This document shows, in pieces, positions 8,956-17,197 of a stretch of DNA of 64,000 nucleotides (the stretch's first letter is position 1; every line of letters starts with the position of its first letter). The position numbers were made by a program, and so were the translations under genes. The stretch covers positions 62,001 through 126,000 of the forward strand of contig PMZR01000009.1 in NCBI GenBank assembly GCA_003170135.1, given 5' to 3'. Source of the DNA: Acidobacteriota bacterium (GTDB lineage: Bacteria; Acidobacteriota; Vicinamibacteria; Vicinamibacterales; Fen-181). The notes beneath the pieces were generated by a model, which was not told the origin of the DNA, did not search any database, and was given only the letters and a program-made list of their open reading frames with translations.

Positions 8956-10071
8956 TCACCCCCGCTCCCTGGCCAGCCGGACCGACGCGAGGCCGAGCAC
9001 CGCCGTCGCGTAGAGGACGAGCGCGCCCAGCTCGGGCCACACCGCCATGGCGCCGACCCCCTTCAGCACGATGCCGCGCAGCGCCACGAGAAAGTAGCGC
9101 GCGGGCACGAGATAGGTGAGGAGCCGGATCGGCACCGGCATGCTGGCGATCGGAAAGATGAAGCCGGACAGGAGGAACGTCGGCAGGAACGCGACAATCA
9201 GCACCACCTGGAAGGCGACCAGCTGCGAGTCCGAGATTGTCGAGATGAACATGCCGGTACCGACCGCGCCGGCCAGGAACAGCGAGACCGCGAGCAGCAG
9301 GTCCGGCCAGGTCCCGCGCATCGGCAGATCGAAGAGCGCCATCGCCGCGAGCATGATCCCCATCGCGGACGCGATCGCGATGGCGAGGTACGGGATGGTC
9401 TTGCCGCCGACATAGGCCGGCGTCCCGATCGGCGCCATGCGCACCTGCTCCCACGTGCCGCGTTCTTTCTCGCGCACGATCGACAGCGCGGTCGAGACGG
9501 CGCCGGTGATCATCCCGATGAAGGCAATCAGGCCGGGCACCAGGAAGAGCGTGCTCTTCAGTTCCGGGTTGTACCAGATGCGCGGCTCGGCCACGACCAG
9601 CGGCTGCGAGCGGATGCCACGCCGGTCGACGAGCAGCGACGAGGACACGCTGCGGACCGTGTTGAGCGCATAGCCCATCACCGTGCTCGCGGTGTTCGCG
9701 TTGTCGCCGTTGATGAGGATCTGCACGCTCGCAATCTGCCCGGTGTCGATCGCGCGGCCGGTCCGCTCCGGGATGACCAGCGCCGCCCGGATCTCGTTGC
9801 GGTCCATCAGCCGATCGATCGCCCGGTCGTCGTAGACGGACGCCACGAGGTCGAAGTAGCCGGAATTGACGAACGCGGCGACCAGCGCGCGGCTCGCGAC
9901 CGTCCCGTCCCGGTCCTCGACCGCGAGCGTGACGTGCTTGATGTCGAAGTTGAGCGCGTAGCCGTACAGCAGCAGGAACATCACCGGCGCGAGGAGCAGG
10001 ATCGACAGCGTGCGCCGATCGCGCACGATCTGGTGAAATTCCTTGCGGCCGACGGCGAGGGCCTTCCTCAT
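8956..10071 (-). CDS. ABC-2 type permease (YbhS-like)
   Basis: A 371-residue ABC-2 permease, paralogous to its downstream neighbour. The topology is the same: one N-terminal helix, a large periplasmic loop with a typical pattern (DRDGTVASRALVAAF), and a C-terminal helical bundle with SGFIFPIASMPVPIRLLTYLVPARYF. Its ATG overlaps the TGA of the ATPase gene in an ATGA arrangement, indicating translational coupling. Confidence 0.93.
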   Translation of the reverse strand: MRKALAVGRKEFHQIVRDRRTLSILLLAPVMFLLLYGYALNFDIKHVTLAVEDRDGTVASRALVAAFVNSGYFDLVASVYDDRAIDRLMDRNEIRAALVIPERTGRAIDTGQIASVQILINGDNANTASTVMGYALNTVRSVSSSLLVDRRGIRSQPLVVAEPRIWYNPELKSTLFLVPGLIAFIGMITGAVSTALSIVREKERGTWEQVRMAPIGTPAYVGGKTIPYLAIAIASAMGIMLAAMALFDLPMRGTWPDLLLAVSLFLAGAVGTGMFISTISDSQLVAFQVVLIVAFLPTFLLSGFIFPIASMPVPIRLLTYLVPARYFLVALRGIVLKGVGAMAVWPELGALVLYATAVLGLASVRLARERG

Positions 10072-10997
10072 GACCGCCCCGCCTTCTCCACGACGTCGAG
10101 GAACACGTCCTCGAGCGACGGCGCCACCGTCGCCACCGCGCGAATGTCCAAGCCTTGGGCGCGCAGCCGTTCCCCGACAACCTCCGGCGGCACGGCCATG
10201 GTCCGCAGCACCGCGTGCACCGCCGTCCCGAAGAGGCTCGTCTTCTCGACCTCGGGCATCTGGTCGAGCGCGCGCATGGCGGCCACGGCGTCACCGGCCT
10301 GCACTTCGACGATCGGCCGCGTCACGAATGCCTCTTTCAGCTCGCCGGTCGTGCCCAGCGCCGCAAGCCGGCCGGCGTGAATCAGCGCGAGGCGGTGGCA
10401 ATACTCCGCCTCGTCCAGGTAGTGCGTCGTCACGAGGATCGTGACGCCCGACGCGGAGAGTTGACCGATCAGGTTCCAGAACTTGCGGCGCGACAGCGGG
10501 TCCACGCCGCCCGTCGGTTCGTCCAGAAAGAGGATCGGCGGCTCGTGCAGGATGGCGCACCCGAGCGCCAGGCGCTGCCGCCAGCCGCCGGGCAGGTCGC
10601 GCGCGAGCATCTGCTCGCGGCCTTCGAGCCCGGCCATTTCGAGCACGACGCGCCGGCGCTGTGTGTACCGCTCGCCCGACAAGCCGTAGAGGCCCGCGTA
10701 GAACCGGATGTTCTGCCCGACGGTCAAGAGCTCGTACAGCGAGAACTTCTGCGACATGTAGCCGATGCGCCGTTTCACCCCTTCGGGATCGCGCGACACG
10801 TCGATGCCGCCGACCACCGCCGACCCGGCGGTTGGTCGCAGCAATCCGCACAGCATCCGGATGGTCGTCGATTTGCCCGCGCCGTTGCTGCCGAGAAAGC
10901 CGAAGATCTCGCCCGCGTGCACGTCGAACGACACGCGATCGACGGCCACGAACTGGCCGAATCGCCGGGTGAGGTCGCGGACGATGATGGGATCCAT
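10068..10997 (-). CDS. ABC transporter ATPase, equivalent of YbhF second half
   Basis: A 309-residue nucleotide-binding subunit. Walker A is GSNGAGKST, the Q-loop lies in YMSQKFSLYE, Walker B is ILFLDEPTGGVDP, and the H-loop is in TTHYLDEAE. The signature is a divergent LPGGWRQRL instead of LSGGQ, which is what the second nucleotide-binding domain of the fused protein YbhF also tends to show. The ATG at 10997 follows the end of a heptamer array and has no visible Shine-Dalgarno sequence. It partners the more canonical ATPase at 12507-13493, probably as a heterodimer. Confidence 0.92.
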   Translation of the reverse strand: MDPIIVRDLTRRFGQFVAVDRVSFDVHAGEIFGFLGSNGAGKSTTIRMLCGLLRPTAGSAVVGGIDVSRDPEGVKRRIGYMSQKFSLYELLTVGQNIRFYAGLYGLSGERYTQRRRVVLEMAGLEGREQMLARDLPGGWRQRLALGCAILHEPPILFLDEPTGGVDPLSRRKFWNLIGQLSASGVTILVTTHYLDEAEYCHRLALIHAGRLAALGTTGELKEAFVTRPIVEVQAGDAVAAMRALDQMPEVEKTSLFGTAVHAVLRTMAVPPEVVGERLRAQGLDIRAVATVAPSLEDVFLDVVEKAGRS

Positions 10998-11001
10998 AAG
11001 A

Positions 11002-11140
11002 GTGCTATGTGCGAGGTGCGACGTGCGAGGTGCTGTGCATCGTGCGACGTGCGAGGTGCGAGGTGCGGTGCCTCGTGCTTTGTGCCTGGTGCGTGCGACG
11101 TGCGGCTGCGCTCGCGGTCCGCACTGCGCACCTCGCACGA
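11002..11140. repeat. Heptamer array, GTGCGAG type, with inverted end
   Basis: The gap between the TolC-like gene and the second ATPase gene is filled by 7-nt units such as GTGCGAG, GTGCGAC and GTGCTGT. The phase drifts in the middle, and copies in the opposite sense (CCTCGCAC) lie next to the TolC stop codon. The two senses could fold into an imperfect hairpin within the operon mRNA. It belongs to the heptamer family discussed in the findings. Confidence 0.8.
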
Positions 11141-11142
11141 TC

Positions 11143-12510
11143 CTATCTTCCCAACGCGCGGGTCAACCGCGCTTCGGCCAGCTTGACGCTGGCCAGGGCC
11201 TGCGTGCGATCGAGATCCGCCTGCAGCAGCGCGACCTGCGCGTCCAGCACGTCGGTGGCCGTCGCCACGCCGCTCGCAAATCGGTCGGCGACCACGCGGC
11301 GCGCTTCGGCGGCCGCCGCCAGGCCGTCCATGGCCGCCGCGACCGCGGCCCGGCCGGATTCGACGTCCAGCCAGCGCTGGCGCACTTCCACTTCGAGCGC
11401 GCTGTCGAGATCGGCCAGACGCTCGGCGACCGCGCGCTCGGAGGCGGTCGCCTCCGCGACGTCGGCCCGCACGCGCCCACCGTCCCACAGCAGCCAGCTC
11501 AGGTTGATGCTCGCATCCCAGGACTCGCGCAGCTCGCCCAGCCGCGGAAAGATCCGCGGGTTCGGCCGCGCATAGTCCACGCCGCCCGCAACGCCGAGCA
11601 GCGGGCGCTTCCCGGCGAGTGCTGCCTCGCGACGATTGCCGGCTTCCGCGACTCGCGCCGCGAGCGCCTGGCGTTCGGGACGCGCCCGCCGCGCCTCGGC
11701 AACCAGCGCGCCGACCTGCGCGCCTTGTGCCGCGGCGGGTTGCACCGGGGCCGCCGGCTGGTCGAGCAGCGCGTCGGGTTCGATACGCGTGTCGGGAGAG
11801 AGGCCCGCGAGCCGCGCCAGGTCCGCCGAAGACAGATCGAGCTGGTTGCGGGCCTGGATGAGCAGCATCTGCTGCCGCGAGCGTTGCGCTTGCACGGAGA
11901 GCACGTCGTTGGGCGGCACGAGCCCGACCGCGAGGCGATTCCGGACGTCCTGGAGCGACGAATCCATCCGCATCAGCGACTGCTCGAGCACGTGCACCGA
12001 TTCGCGCGCGGTGACGAGCGCCCAGAACGCACGCGTGACGTCCAGCTTCAGGTCGGCTCGCCCGACCTCCACGTCCTTGCCGCTGGCGTCGGATTCCGCC
12101 TGCGCGAGACGCTCGAGCGCCGCGGTGCGGCCGAAGGAGTAGATCGGCCATTGCAGGTCGAGCCGCGCGCGGTAATTGTTCGGAATGTCGGGGTAGATGA
12201 CCTCGAACGCCCGGCCGGGCAGGCCGATCCCGAACGCGTCGACGTGATTGGTGCGCGTGTAGCCGGCCTGCGCCGAGACCTGCGGGCGATCGGCGGCCTG
12301 GCGCCCTTCCCAGGTGGCGTGCGCGCCGGCCTGTCGCGCTCGCAGCTCGCCCAGGTGATGGCTGGCCTCGACGGCGCGCGCAATCGCCGCGTCGAGCGTC
12401 AGGTGCACGACCAACGCCTGGTTCACCTCCGCCGTTTGCCCGGCGGCCAGCGGCGCACGAAGCAGGATCAGGCAGAGGATGCCGGTGACAAACCGTGGAA
12501 GTCTTCTCAT
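11143..12510 (-). CDS. TolC-family outer membrane efflux protein
   Basis: A 455-residue outer-membrane efflux channel subunit. It starts at ATG 12510 with a signal peptide ending around LAAGQTAEV. Two homologous repeats of long alpha-helices follow, with typical pieces such as ADLKLDVTRAFWALVTARESV and ATDVLDAQVALLQADLDRTQA. It is expected to trimerise and dock with the HlyD-type adaptor encoded two genes upstream. Its start codon overlaps the preceding ATPase stop as ATGA. Its location between the two ATPase genes is unusual (see findings). Confidence 0.93.
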   Translation of the reverse strand: MRRLPRFVTGILCLILLRAPLAAGQTAEVNQALVVHLTLDAAIARAVEASHHLGELRARQAGAHATWEGRQAADRPQVSAQAGYTRTNHVDAFGIGLPGRAFEVIYPDIPNNYRARLDLQWPIYSFGRTAALERLAQAESDASGKDVEVGRADLKLDVTRAFWALVTARESVHVLEQSLMRMDSSLQDVRNRLAVGLVPPNDVLSVQAQRSRQQMLLIQARNQLDLSSADLARLAGLSPDTRIEPDALLDQPAAPVQPAAAQGAQVGALVAEARRARPERQALAARVAEAGNRREAALAGKRPLLGVAGGVDYARPNPRIFPRLGELRESWDASINLSWLLWDGGRVRADVAEATASERAVAERLADLDSALEVEVRQRWLDVESGRAAVAAAMDGLAAAAEARRVVADRFASGVATATDVLDAQVALLQADLDRTQALASVKLAEARLTRALGR

Positions 12511-13493
12511 GAGTTGTCCCGAGGGCCCGGCCCGCGACGACCCGATGTCGGGGCAGGCTCCGTTTCGTTCGTCGCGTGCAGCACCTGGTTGATGAAGACG
12601 TCTTCGAGGGACGGGGACACGGCGCGCGACGAGGTCACCCGCACGCCCGCCTGTTCGAGCGCCGCGCGCAGCCGATCGGGCGCACGCTCCTCGGCCGTCG
12701 CCAGCCGCGCATGCAACCGCTCGCCGAATGCCTGCACCTCCTCGACGCCCGCCAATGCGGCGAGGAGGGCGGAGGCGCGCTCCTGCGGTTCGGCCATCAC
12801 TTCGATGAGGTGGCCGGGATACGCCGCGCGCAGGTGTTCCGGCGTGTCGAGCGCGAGCAACCGTCCTTCGTGAAGCAGACCGACGCGCGAGCAGCGCTCG
12901 GCCTCGTCGAGGTACGGCGTCGTCATGACGATCGTGATCCCCTGGGAGAGGAACTCCGACAGCAGCTTCCAGAACTCGCGCCGCGACACCGGATCGACGC
13001 CGGTCGTCGGCTCGTCGAGCAGGATCACCTCGGGCTCGTGGACCAGCGTGCAGGCGAGCGCGAGTTTCTGCTTCATGCCGCCGGAGAGCCGCTCGGCCAG
13101 CCGGCCGCGGAACGGCGTCAGCTGCGTCATGTCGAGCAGCCGCGTGCGCCGATCCTCGTAGTGCCGGACGCCGTGAATCTCGGCAAAGAAGGCGATGTTC
13201 TCGTCGATGCTGAGGTCCCCGTAGAGGCTGAAGCGCTGCGAGAAATAGCCGACCGATTGCGTGACGGCGACATGCTCGCGAACCGGATCCCGCCCGAGCA
13301 CGCGCACCACGCCCGCGTGTGCCGGCAGCAGGCCGCACAGCAACCGGATCGTCGTCGTCTTGCCGGCGCCGTCCGGACCGATCAACCCGAACATCTCGCC
13401 TCGCCGCACGTCGAAGGTCAGGTCACGCACGGCGACGACGGCGCCGAAGCGACGGGTGACCCGGCTCAGCGACAGCGCGATGGGATCAGTCAT
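12507..13493 (-). CDS. ABC transporter ATPase, equivalent of YbhF first half
   Basis: A 328-residue nucleotide-binding subunit starting at ATG 13493, 14 bp after the HlyD stop. Walker A is GPDGAGKTT, the Q-loop lies in YFSQRFSLYGDL, the signature is LSGGMKQKLALACTL, and Walker B is VILLDEPTTGVDP. The H-loop position reads TTPYLDEAE, so the usual His is replaced by Pro; the partner ATPase retains TTHYLDEAE. This suggests one degenerate and one canonical catalytic site in the pair. The first domain of fused YbhF has the same LSGGMKQKL signature. Confidence 0.92.
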   Translation of the reverse strand: MTDPIALSLSRVTRRFGAVVAVRDLTFDVRRGEMFGLIGPDGAGKTTTIRLLCGLLPAHAGVVRVLGRDPVREHVAVTQSVGYFSQRFSLYGDLSIDENIAFFAEIHGVRHYEDRRTRLLDMTQLTPFRGRLAERLSGGMKQKLALACTLVHEPEVILLDEPTTGVDPVSRREFWKLLSEFLSQGITIVMTTPYLDEAERCSRVGLLHEGRLLALDTPEHLRAAYPGHLIEVMAEPQERASALLAALAGVEEVQAFGERLHARLATAEERAPDRLRAALEQAGVRVTSSRAVSPSLEDVFINQVLHATNETEPAPTSGRRGPGPRDNS

Positions 13494-13507
13494 CACCAGC
13501 CACCGCC

Positions 13508-14527
13508 CTAGCGAAGCGGAATGTCCGCTTCCACGGGCATGCCCTGTTTCAACGTCCCCTGCCGGTTGTCCACCGCGACTTTCACGCGGTAGACGAGCTT
13601 CGATCGTTCCTCGGCCGTCTGCACGTTGCGCGGGGTGAACTCCGCTTTCGGCGAGATGAATGTGATGGTGCCCTCCATCGCGGCGCCACCGCCGTCGGGG
13701 CGCAGCGTGGCCGCCTGCCCCAGGCGGAGGCGCCCCACCATCGGCTCGTCGATGTAGACGTTGGCCCACGGCCGATCGAGGTCGGCGATGGCAACGACGG
13801 GCGTCCGGGGCGCGATCGTCTCGCCGGCATCCGCGAGTTTCTGCGTGACGAGGCCGGCGACCGGGGACGTCAGCGCGGCGTCGCCGACGTTCTGCTCGAG
13901 CGTCGCGATCTGCGCGTCGGTCGCCGCCAGGCGCGCGCGCGCCGCCTGAATCTCCTGCGGCCGGGCGCCCGCCTGCAACCGCGCGAGCCCCTCCCTGGCG
14001 GCCCGGACGCGCTGTTGCGCCGACCGCAGCCGCGACTGCGCCACGTCTTGCCGGCTGGCCGCGTCGTCGCGTTGCTTCCCGGTCCCGGAGTTCGACTGGA
14101 GCAGCGTCTCGAAGCGCTTCAGGTCCAGTTCGGCCGACGCGAGATCGTCACGCGCGGCCGCGGCGTCGGCCTCAGCGCCGGCGACCTGGGCCTCGGCCTG
14201 GCGGATATCCTCCGGGCGCGACCCGGCGAGCAGCAGCCGCAACTGCGCGTCGGCCTGATCGCGATCGGCGCGCGCGCGGCGAAGCATGAGTTGGACGTCG
14301 GTCGTGTCCAGCTCGACGAGCGGCTGCCCGATGGCCACGCGATCGCCTTCCACGAAATGGATCGCGACGATGCGCCCGCCGACCTGTGGAGAGACCTGGA
14401 CTTCGGTGGCCTCGACGTAGCCCGATGCGCGCACGGAGGTGGCCGGTGCCGCCTGCCGGCAGGCGGTCGCGAACGCCGTCGCGACCAACGCCAGGAGCAC
14501 CACGTGTCGGCTGGAGGGTCGGATCAT
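13508..14527 (-). CDS. HlyD/YbhG-type periplasmic adaptor
   Basis: A 339-residue membrane-fusion protein. The N-terminus has a hydrophobic leader with a possible lipobox (FATAC), followed by the biotinyl-lipoyl half motif RASGYVEATEVQVSPQVGGRI. A long coiled-coil hairpin rich in Ala, Arg, Gln and Asp follows (about residues 95-215), then the second lipoyl half and beta-barrel. It links the inner-membrane ABC complex to the TolC-like channel. Its ATG overlaps the TGA of the TetR gene (ATGA) and is preceded by GGGGAGAA. Confidence 0.93.
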   Translation of the reverse strand: MIRPSSRHVVLLALVATAFATACRQAAPATSVRASGYVEATEVQVSPQVGGRIVAIHFVEGDRVAIGQPLVELDTTDVQLMLRRARADRDQADAQLRLLLAGSRPEDIRQAEAQVAGAEADAAAARDDLASAELDLKRFETLLQSNSGTGKQRDDAASRQDVAQSRLRSAQQRVRAAREGLARLQAGARPQEIQAARARLAATDAQIATLEQNVGDAALTSPVAGLVTQKLADAGETIAPRTPVVAIADLDRPWANVYIDEPMVGRLRLGQAATLRPDGGGAAMEGTITFISPKAEFTPRNVQTAEERSKLVYRVKVAVDNRQGTLKQGMPVEADIPLR

Positions 14528-15339
14528 GCTTTTCTCCCCGATTGAGCGCGACGCGGCCGGCGCCCGGCCGGCCGCGGGAGGTCTGGCGCATTCTGCGGCG
14601 CGTCCATCACGGTGTCCGCCACGCGTCCGATCGCGGACGGGCGGTGACGCGCGCGCGGGCGAGAAGACGACTCGCCCGTGGCGTGCTCCGCCACCAGCAT
14701 CAGGAGCCTGCGAAGCACGCGCTGCAGGTGCGCGCACAGGGCGTCCTGGTCGCAGTCCCAGTCGCCGGCGCCCTTCAGCCGGCTCATCGCCTGGCGCACG
14801 GGCGCTCCGCCGAGAAACAGGATGAGAGGACCGATGAACGTGAAATAGACGAGCAGCGGCCGCACCGGCTCGAACCGCCCGGCCCGCTGCCCTTCCTCGA
14901 CCACGGCAGCCACCGACTCGTAGAGGCCGCTCATGGCCCCCAGCATCTGCCTGTCGAGGTGGCGGGCGCCCTCGGCGATCTCGCGCATCATGATGGGCGG
15001 CAGCTCGGGATGGGCGAACACGCGCGAGGTGATCATGGCCACCAGCGCGTCCAGCTTCGCCTCGGGCGCACCGGGCAGCGCGGCGAGGGCGCGCGCCCGC
15101 TCGCCGGCGGGCTCGAACAGGCCGGCGAGGATCGCGCGGTAGAGGCCGGCCTTGCTCTTGAAGTGGTAGTAGATCATCGCCTTGTTCACGCCGGCGCGGC
15201 GAGCGATGCGGTCGACGCCGGCGGCGGCGTACCCGCGGGCGGCGAATTCGCGGGTGGCGGCCGCGAGGATCGTGCGGCGGGTGAGGCCGGGCGCGCGCCC
15301 CGGCGGGCGGCCGCCGCGGCGCGGGATGGGCACTGGCAT
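14524..15339 (-). CDS. TetR family repressor (CecR-like) of efflux operon
   Basis: A 271-residue TetR-type regulator beginning MPVPIPRRGGRPPGRAPG. Its helix-turn-helix is at about residues 22-65, ending NKAMIYYHFKSKAGLYRAIL. The C-terminal ligand domain is of the CecR (YbiH) style, with an extra Arg-rich tail after about residue 215. The ATG at 15339 lies inside the operator palindrome and only a few bases from the predicted transcription start, so the mRNA would be nearly leaderless. As first gene of the seven-gene operon it probably represses the whole unit and is relieved by a pump substrate. Confidence 0.9.
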   Translation of the reverse strand: MPVPIPRRGGRPPGRAPGLTRRTILAAATREFAARGYAAAGVDRIARRAGVNKAMIYYHFKSKAGLYRAILAGLFEPAGERARALAALPGAPEAKLDALVAMITSRVFAHPELPPIMMREIAEGARHLDRQMLGAMSGLYESVAAVVEEGQRAGRFEPVRPLLVYFTFIGPLILFLGGAPVRQAMSRLKGAGDWDCDQDALCAHLQRVLRRLLMLVAEHATGESSSRPRARHRPSAIGRVADTVMDAPQNAPDLPRPAGRRPRRAQSGRKA

Positions 15340-15356
15340 AACTAACTTGTTAGTTA
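15339..15356. promoter_or_regulatory. TetR operator overlapping the start codon
   Basis: An 18-bp palindrome, TAACTAAC-TT-GTTAGTTA, spans from the last base of the -10 region to the first base of the TetR start codon. Binding would block both initiation and early elongation. The symmetry is perfect apart from the two central bases. Confidence 0.8.
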
Positions 15357-15381
15357 ATACCACGACCGGCCCGGGTGTCAA
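15354..15381 (-). promoter_or_regulatory. Promoter of the efflux operon
   Basis: Minus-strand -35 TTGACA (15381-15376), 16-base spacer, -10 TATTAA (15359-15354). Initiation about seven bases downstream leaves a leader shorter than ten bases before the TetR ATG, with no room for a Shine-Dalgarno site. Confidence 0.75.
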
Positions 15382-15463
15382 GCCGGAGCGCCCGGCCCGG
15401 GACCCGGGCTCCCCCCGCGCGCCGGGGTGGAACGATCGGCCACCACAGGCGTAATCTTCCCCC

Positions 15464-16414
15464 ATGCCTCATCCCCGCATCGTCGTGGCCGGCGGCAGCG
15501 GGCTGCTGGGCCGCGCCCTCTCGGACGGACTCGCGGCCGACGGCCACGACGTCATCGTCCTGACGCGTCAGGCCTCCTCTGCCACGCTCGACCCGGCCCA
15601 GGCCGCGACGACGCACGCCGGCGTGCGCCTGGCGCACTGGACGCCGGACGGCACGGCCGGACCCTGGGCCGCCTTCCTGGACGGCGCGGCCGCGGTCGTC
15701 AACCTGGCGGGCGAATCCATCGCCGGCGGGCGCTGGTCGGCCAGCCGAAAGGGCCGCCTGCGCGACAGCCGGTTCGACGCGACGCGGAGCCTCGTCGCCG
15801 GCCTCGCCGCCTGCCCGTCGCCGCCGGCCGTCTTTCTCAGTGGATCGGCCGTCGGCTACTACGGCACGCAGGGCGACGAGCCGCTCACTGAAGGAGCGCC
15901 CTCAGGCGCCGATTTCCTGGCGGACCTGTGCGTGGAGTGGGAGACCATTGCCGGGCGCGCGGCCGGTAGCGTCGGCCGCATCGTCGTCGTGAGGACAGGC
16001 CTGGTGCTGGACCGAGCGGGCGGCGCGCTGCCCGCCATGATCGCGCCGTTCAAGTTGTTCGCCGGCGGGCCGCTCGGAAGCGGCGCCCAGTACATCTCGT
16101 GGATTCACAGCGACGACTGGGTCGGCCTGGTCACGTGGGCGATGGGCCAGCCGGCGGTCAGCGGGCCGATAAACGCGACCGCGCCCGGTCCCGTGACCAA
16201 CCGCGAGTTCACGAGGACGCTCGGCGCCGTGCTTGGCCGGCCCGCCTGGCTGCCCGCGCCGGCGCTCGCGCTTCGTGCGCTCCTTGGCGAGATGGCCGAC
16301 GCGTTGCTTCTTGGCGGACAGCGCGTCGTCCCGGACCGCGCACGCGCGCTGGGGTTCCGATTCCGATATCCGGAGCTGCGACCGGCGCTGGAATCGTTAC
16401 TACGCCGGCGATAA
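15464..16414 (+). CDS. TIGR01777-type epimerase (YfcH-like SDR)
   Basis: A 316-residue NAD(P)-binding protein of the extended short-chain dehydrogenase fold. It has the N-terminal Rossmann motif GGSGLLGRAL, AGESIAGGRW, the signature SGSAVGYYG and the family-typical WIHSDDWVG. The C-terminal DUF1731 segment is visible from GRPAWLPAPALALRALLGE. YfcH proteins have no established substrate. It is divergent from the TetR gene and separated by about 125 bp. Its stop lies next to a short heptamer stretch. Confidence 0.92.
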   Translation: MPHPRIVVAGGSGLLGRALSDGLAADGHDVIVLTRQASSATLDPAQAATTHAGVRLAHWTPDGTAGPWAAFLDGAAAVVNLAGESIAGGRWSASRKGRLRDSRFDATRSLVAGLAACPSPPAVFLSGSAVGYYGTQGDEPLTEGAPSGADFLADLCVEWETIAGRAAGSVGRIVVVRTGLVLDRAGGALPAMIAPFKLFAGGPLGSGAQYISWIHSDDWVGLVTWAMGQPAVSGPINATAPGPVTNREFTRTLGAVLGRPAWLPAPALALRALLGEMADALLLGGQRVVPDRARALGFRFRYPELRPALESLLRRR

Positions 16415-16423
16415 GAAGGGCGC

Positions 16424-16444
16424 CTACCGACTACCGTCTCTACT
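16424..16444. repeat. Short heptamer array, CTACCGA type
   Basis: Three 7-nt units (CTACCGA, CTACCGT, CTCTACT) occupy most of the 25-bp gap between two convergent genes and run over the stop codon of the SYLF gene. Short, so less certain than the other arrays. Confidence 0.5.
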
Positions 16445-17144
16445 TACCGCAGTACTTCTGCAGCGTCTCCCGCCAGGCGCCAATGGCGGCGGGGCTGCCG
16501 CCGCGCCGCTCGATCGCGATCGCGCGGCTGTCGAGGCGCGCGCCGTACATCCGCTCGTTGGCGTCCACGTCGGCGCGGACCGACGAGCCGTTGACCGCCA
16601 GCCCGATGAACAGCCCGCGACTGCGCGAGTAACTGAGAATCTGGGCGCGCATGAGCACGTCGGTGGACGCCTCGGCGGATCGGCCGATGGGGCCTGCCGC
16701 GGCCGATGCTTCGCCGCCGATCTTGAACTGGTTCGTCAGCAGGTTGTCCACGCCGCGCTCGTTGACGACGACCAGCACCAGGTCGATCGACTGGCCGCCG
16801 ATTTGCGCGCCCCAGCTGCCGCCGGTGATGGTCAGGAACGCGGGCGCCGACCAGGTGCCGTTTGCCCGGTTGCGCACGCTGATGATGCCGCGGCCGCGCT
16901 GGCCGCCGAACACGAACGCCGCGCGCAGGAGGTTGGGAAAGACCGCGATCGCCTCGGCCTTCTCGAGGATCGCCTGCGGAATCTGCTTGTCGGGCGCCGC
17001 CATGATCTCGTCGAACACCGTCTGCGCATCCGTGACGATGGTCGCTTCCCGCGATTGCGATTGCGCGCCCGCACCGGCAGAGGCGCCCAGCACGACCAGG
17101 ACCGCCAGCGCAATCGCAACCGCGCGCCGCGTCGATTGTTCCAT
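16440..17144 (-). CDS. Exported SYLF-domain (Ysc84-like) protein
   Basis: A 234-residue protein with a clear signal peptide (hydrophobic residues 9-25, then AGAGAQS). The SYLF domain is recognised by AIAVFPNLLRAAFVFGGQRG, then TWSAPAFLTITGGSWGAQIGGQ, VVVNERGVDNLL and the glycine/serine-rich SRGLFIGLAVNGSSV. Eukaryotic SYLF domains bind phosphoinositides; bacterial members are periplasmic and of unknown role, often stress-induced. It is convergent with the epimerase gene. Confidence 0.9.
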   Translation of the reverse strand: MEQSTRRAVAIALAVLVVLGASAGAGAQSQSREATIVTDAQTVFDEIMAAPDKQIPQAILEKAEAIAVFPNLLRAAFVFGGQRGRGIISVRNRANGTWSAPAFLTITGGSWGAQIGGQSIDLVLVVVNERGVDNLLTNQFKIGGEASAAAGPIGRSAEASTDVLMRAQILSYSRSRGLFIGLAVNGSSVRADVDANERMYGARLDSRAIAIERRGGSPAAIGAWRETLQKYCGK

Positions 17145-17162
17145 CAGACTGACTCCTTCGCT

Positions 17163-17197
17163 GGCTCCAGGCTCCCGACTCCAGCCCTGAGCCCTTT
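17163..17197. repeat. Heptamer array, GGCTCCA type
   Basis: Five 7-nt units: GGCTCCA, GGCTCCC, GACTCCA, GCCCTGA, GCCCTTT. They fill the gap upstream of the SYLF gene and end inside the stop codon of the E1 beta gene (TAA at 17198-17196). Confidence 0.75.

Noticed and set aside
11002-11140. Heptamer arrays as CRISPR
   Set aside because: Units are 7 nt and contiguous, with no unique spacers and no cas genes in the window.
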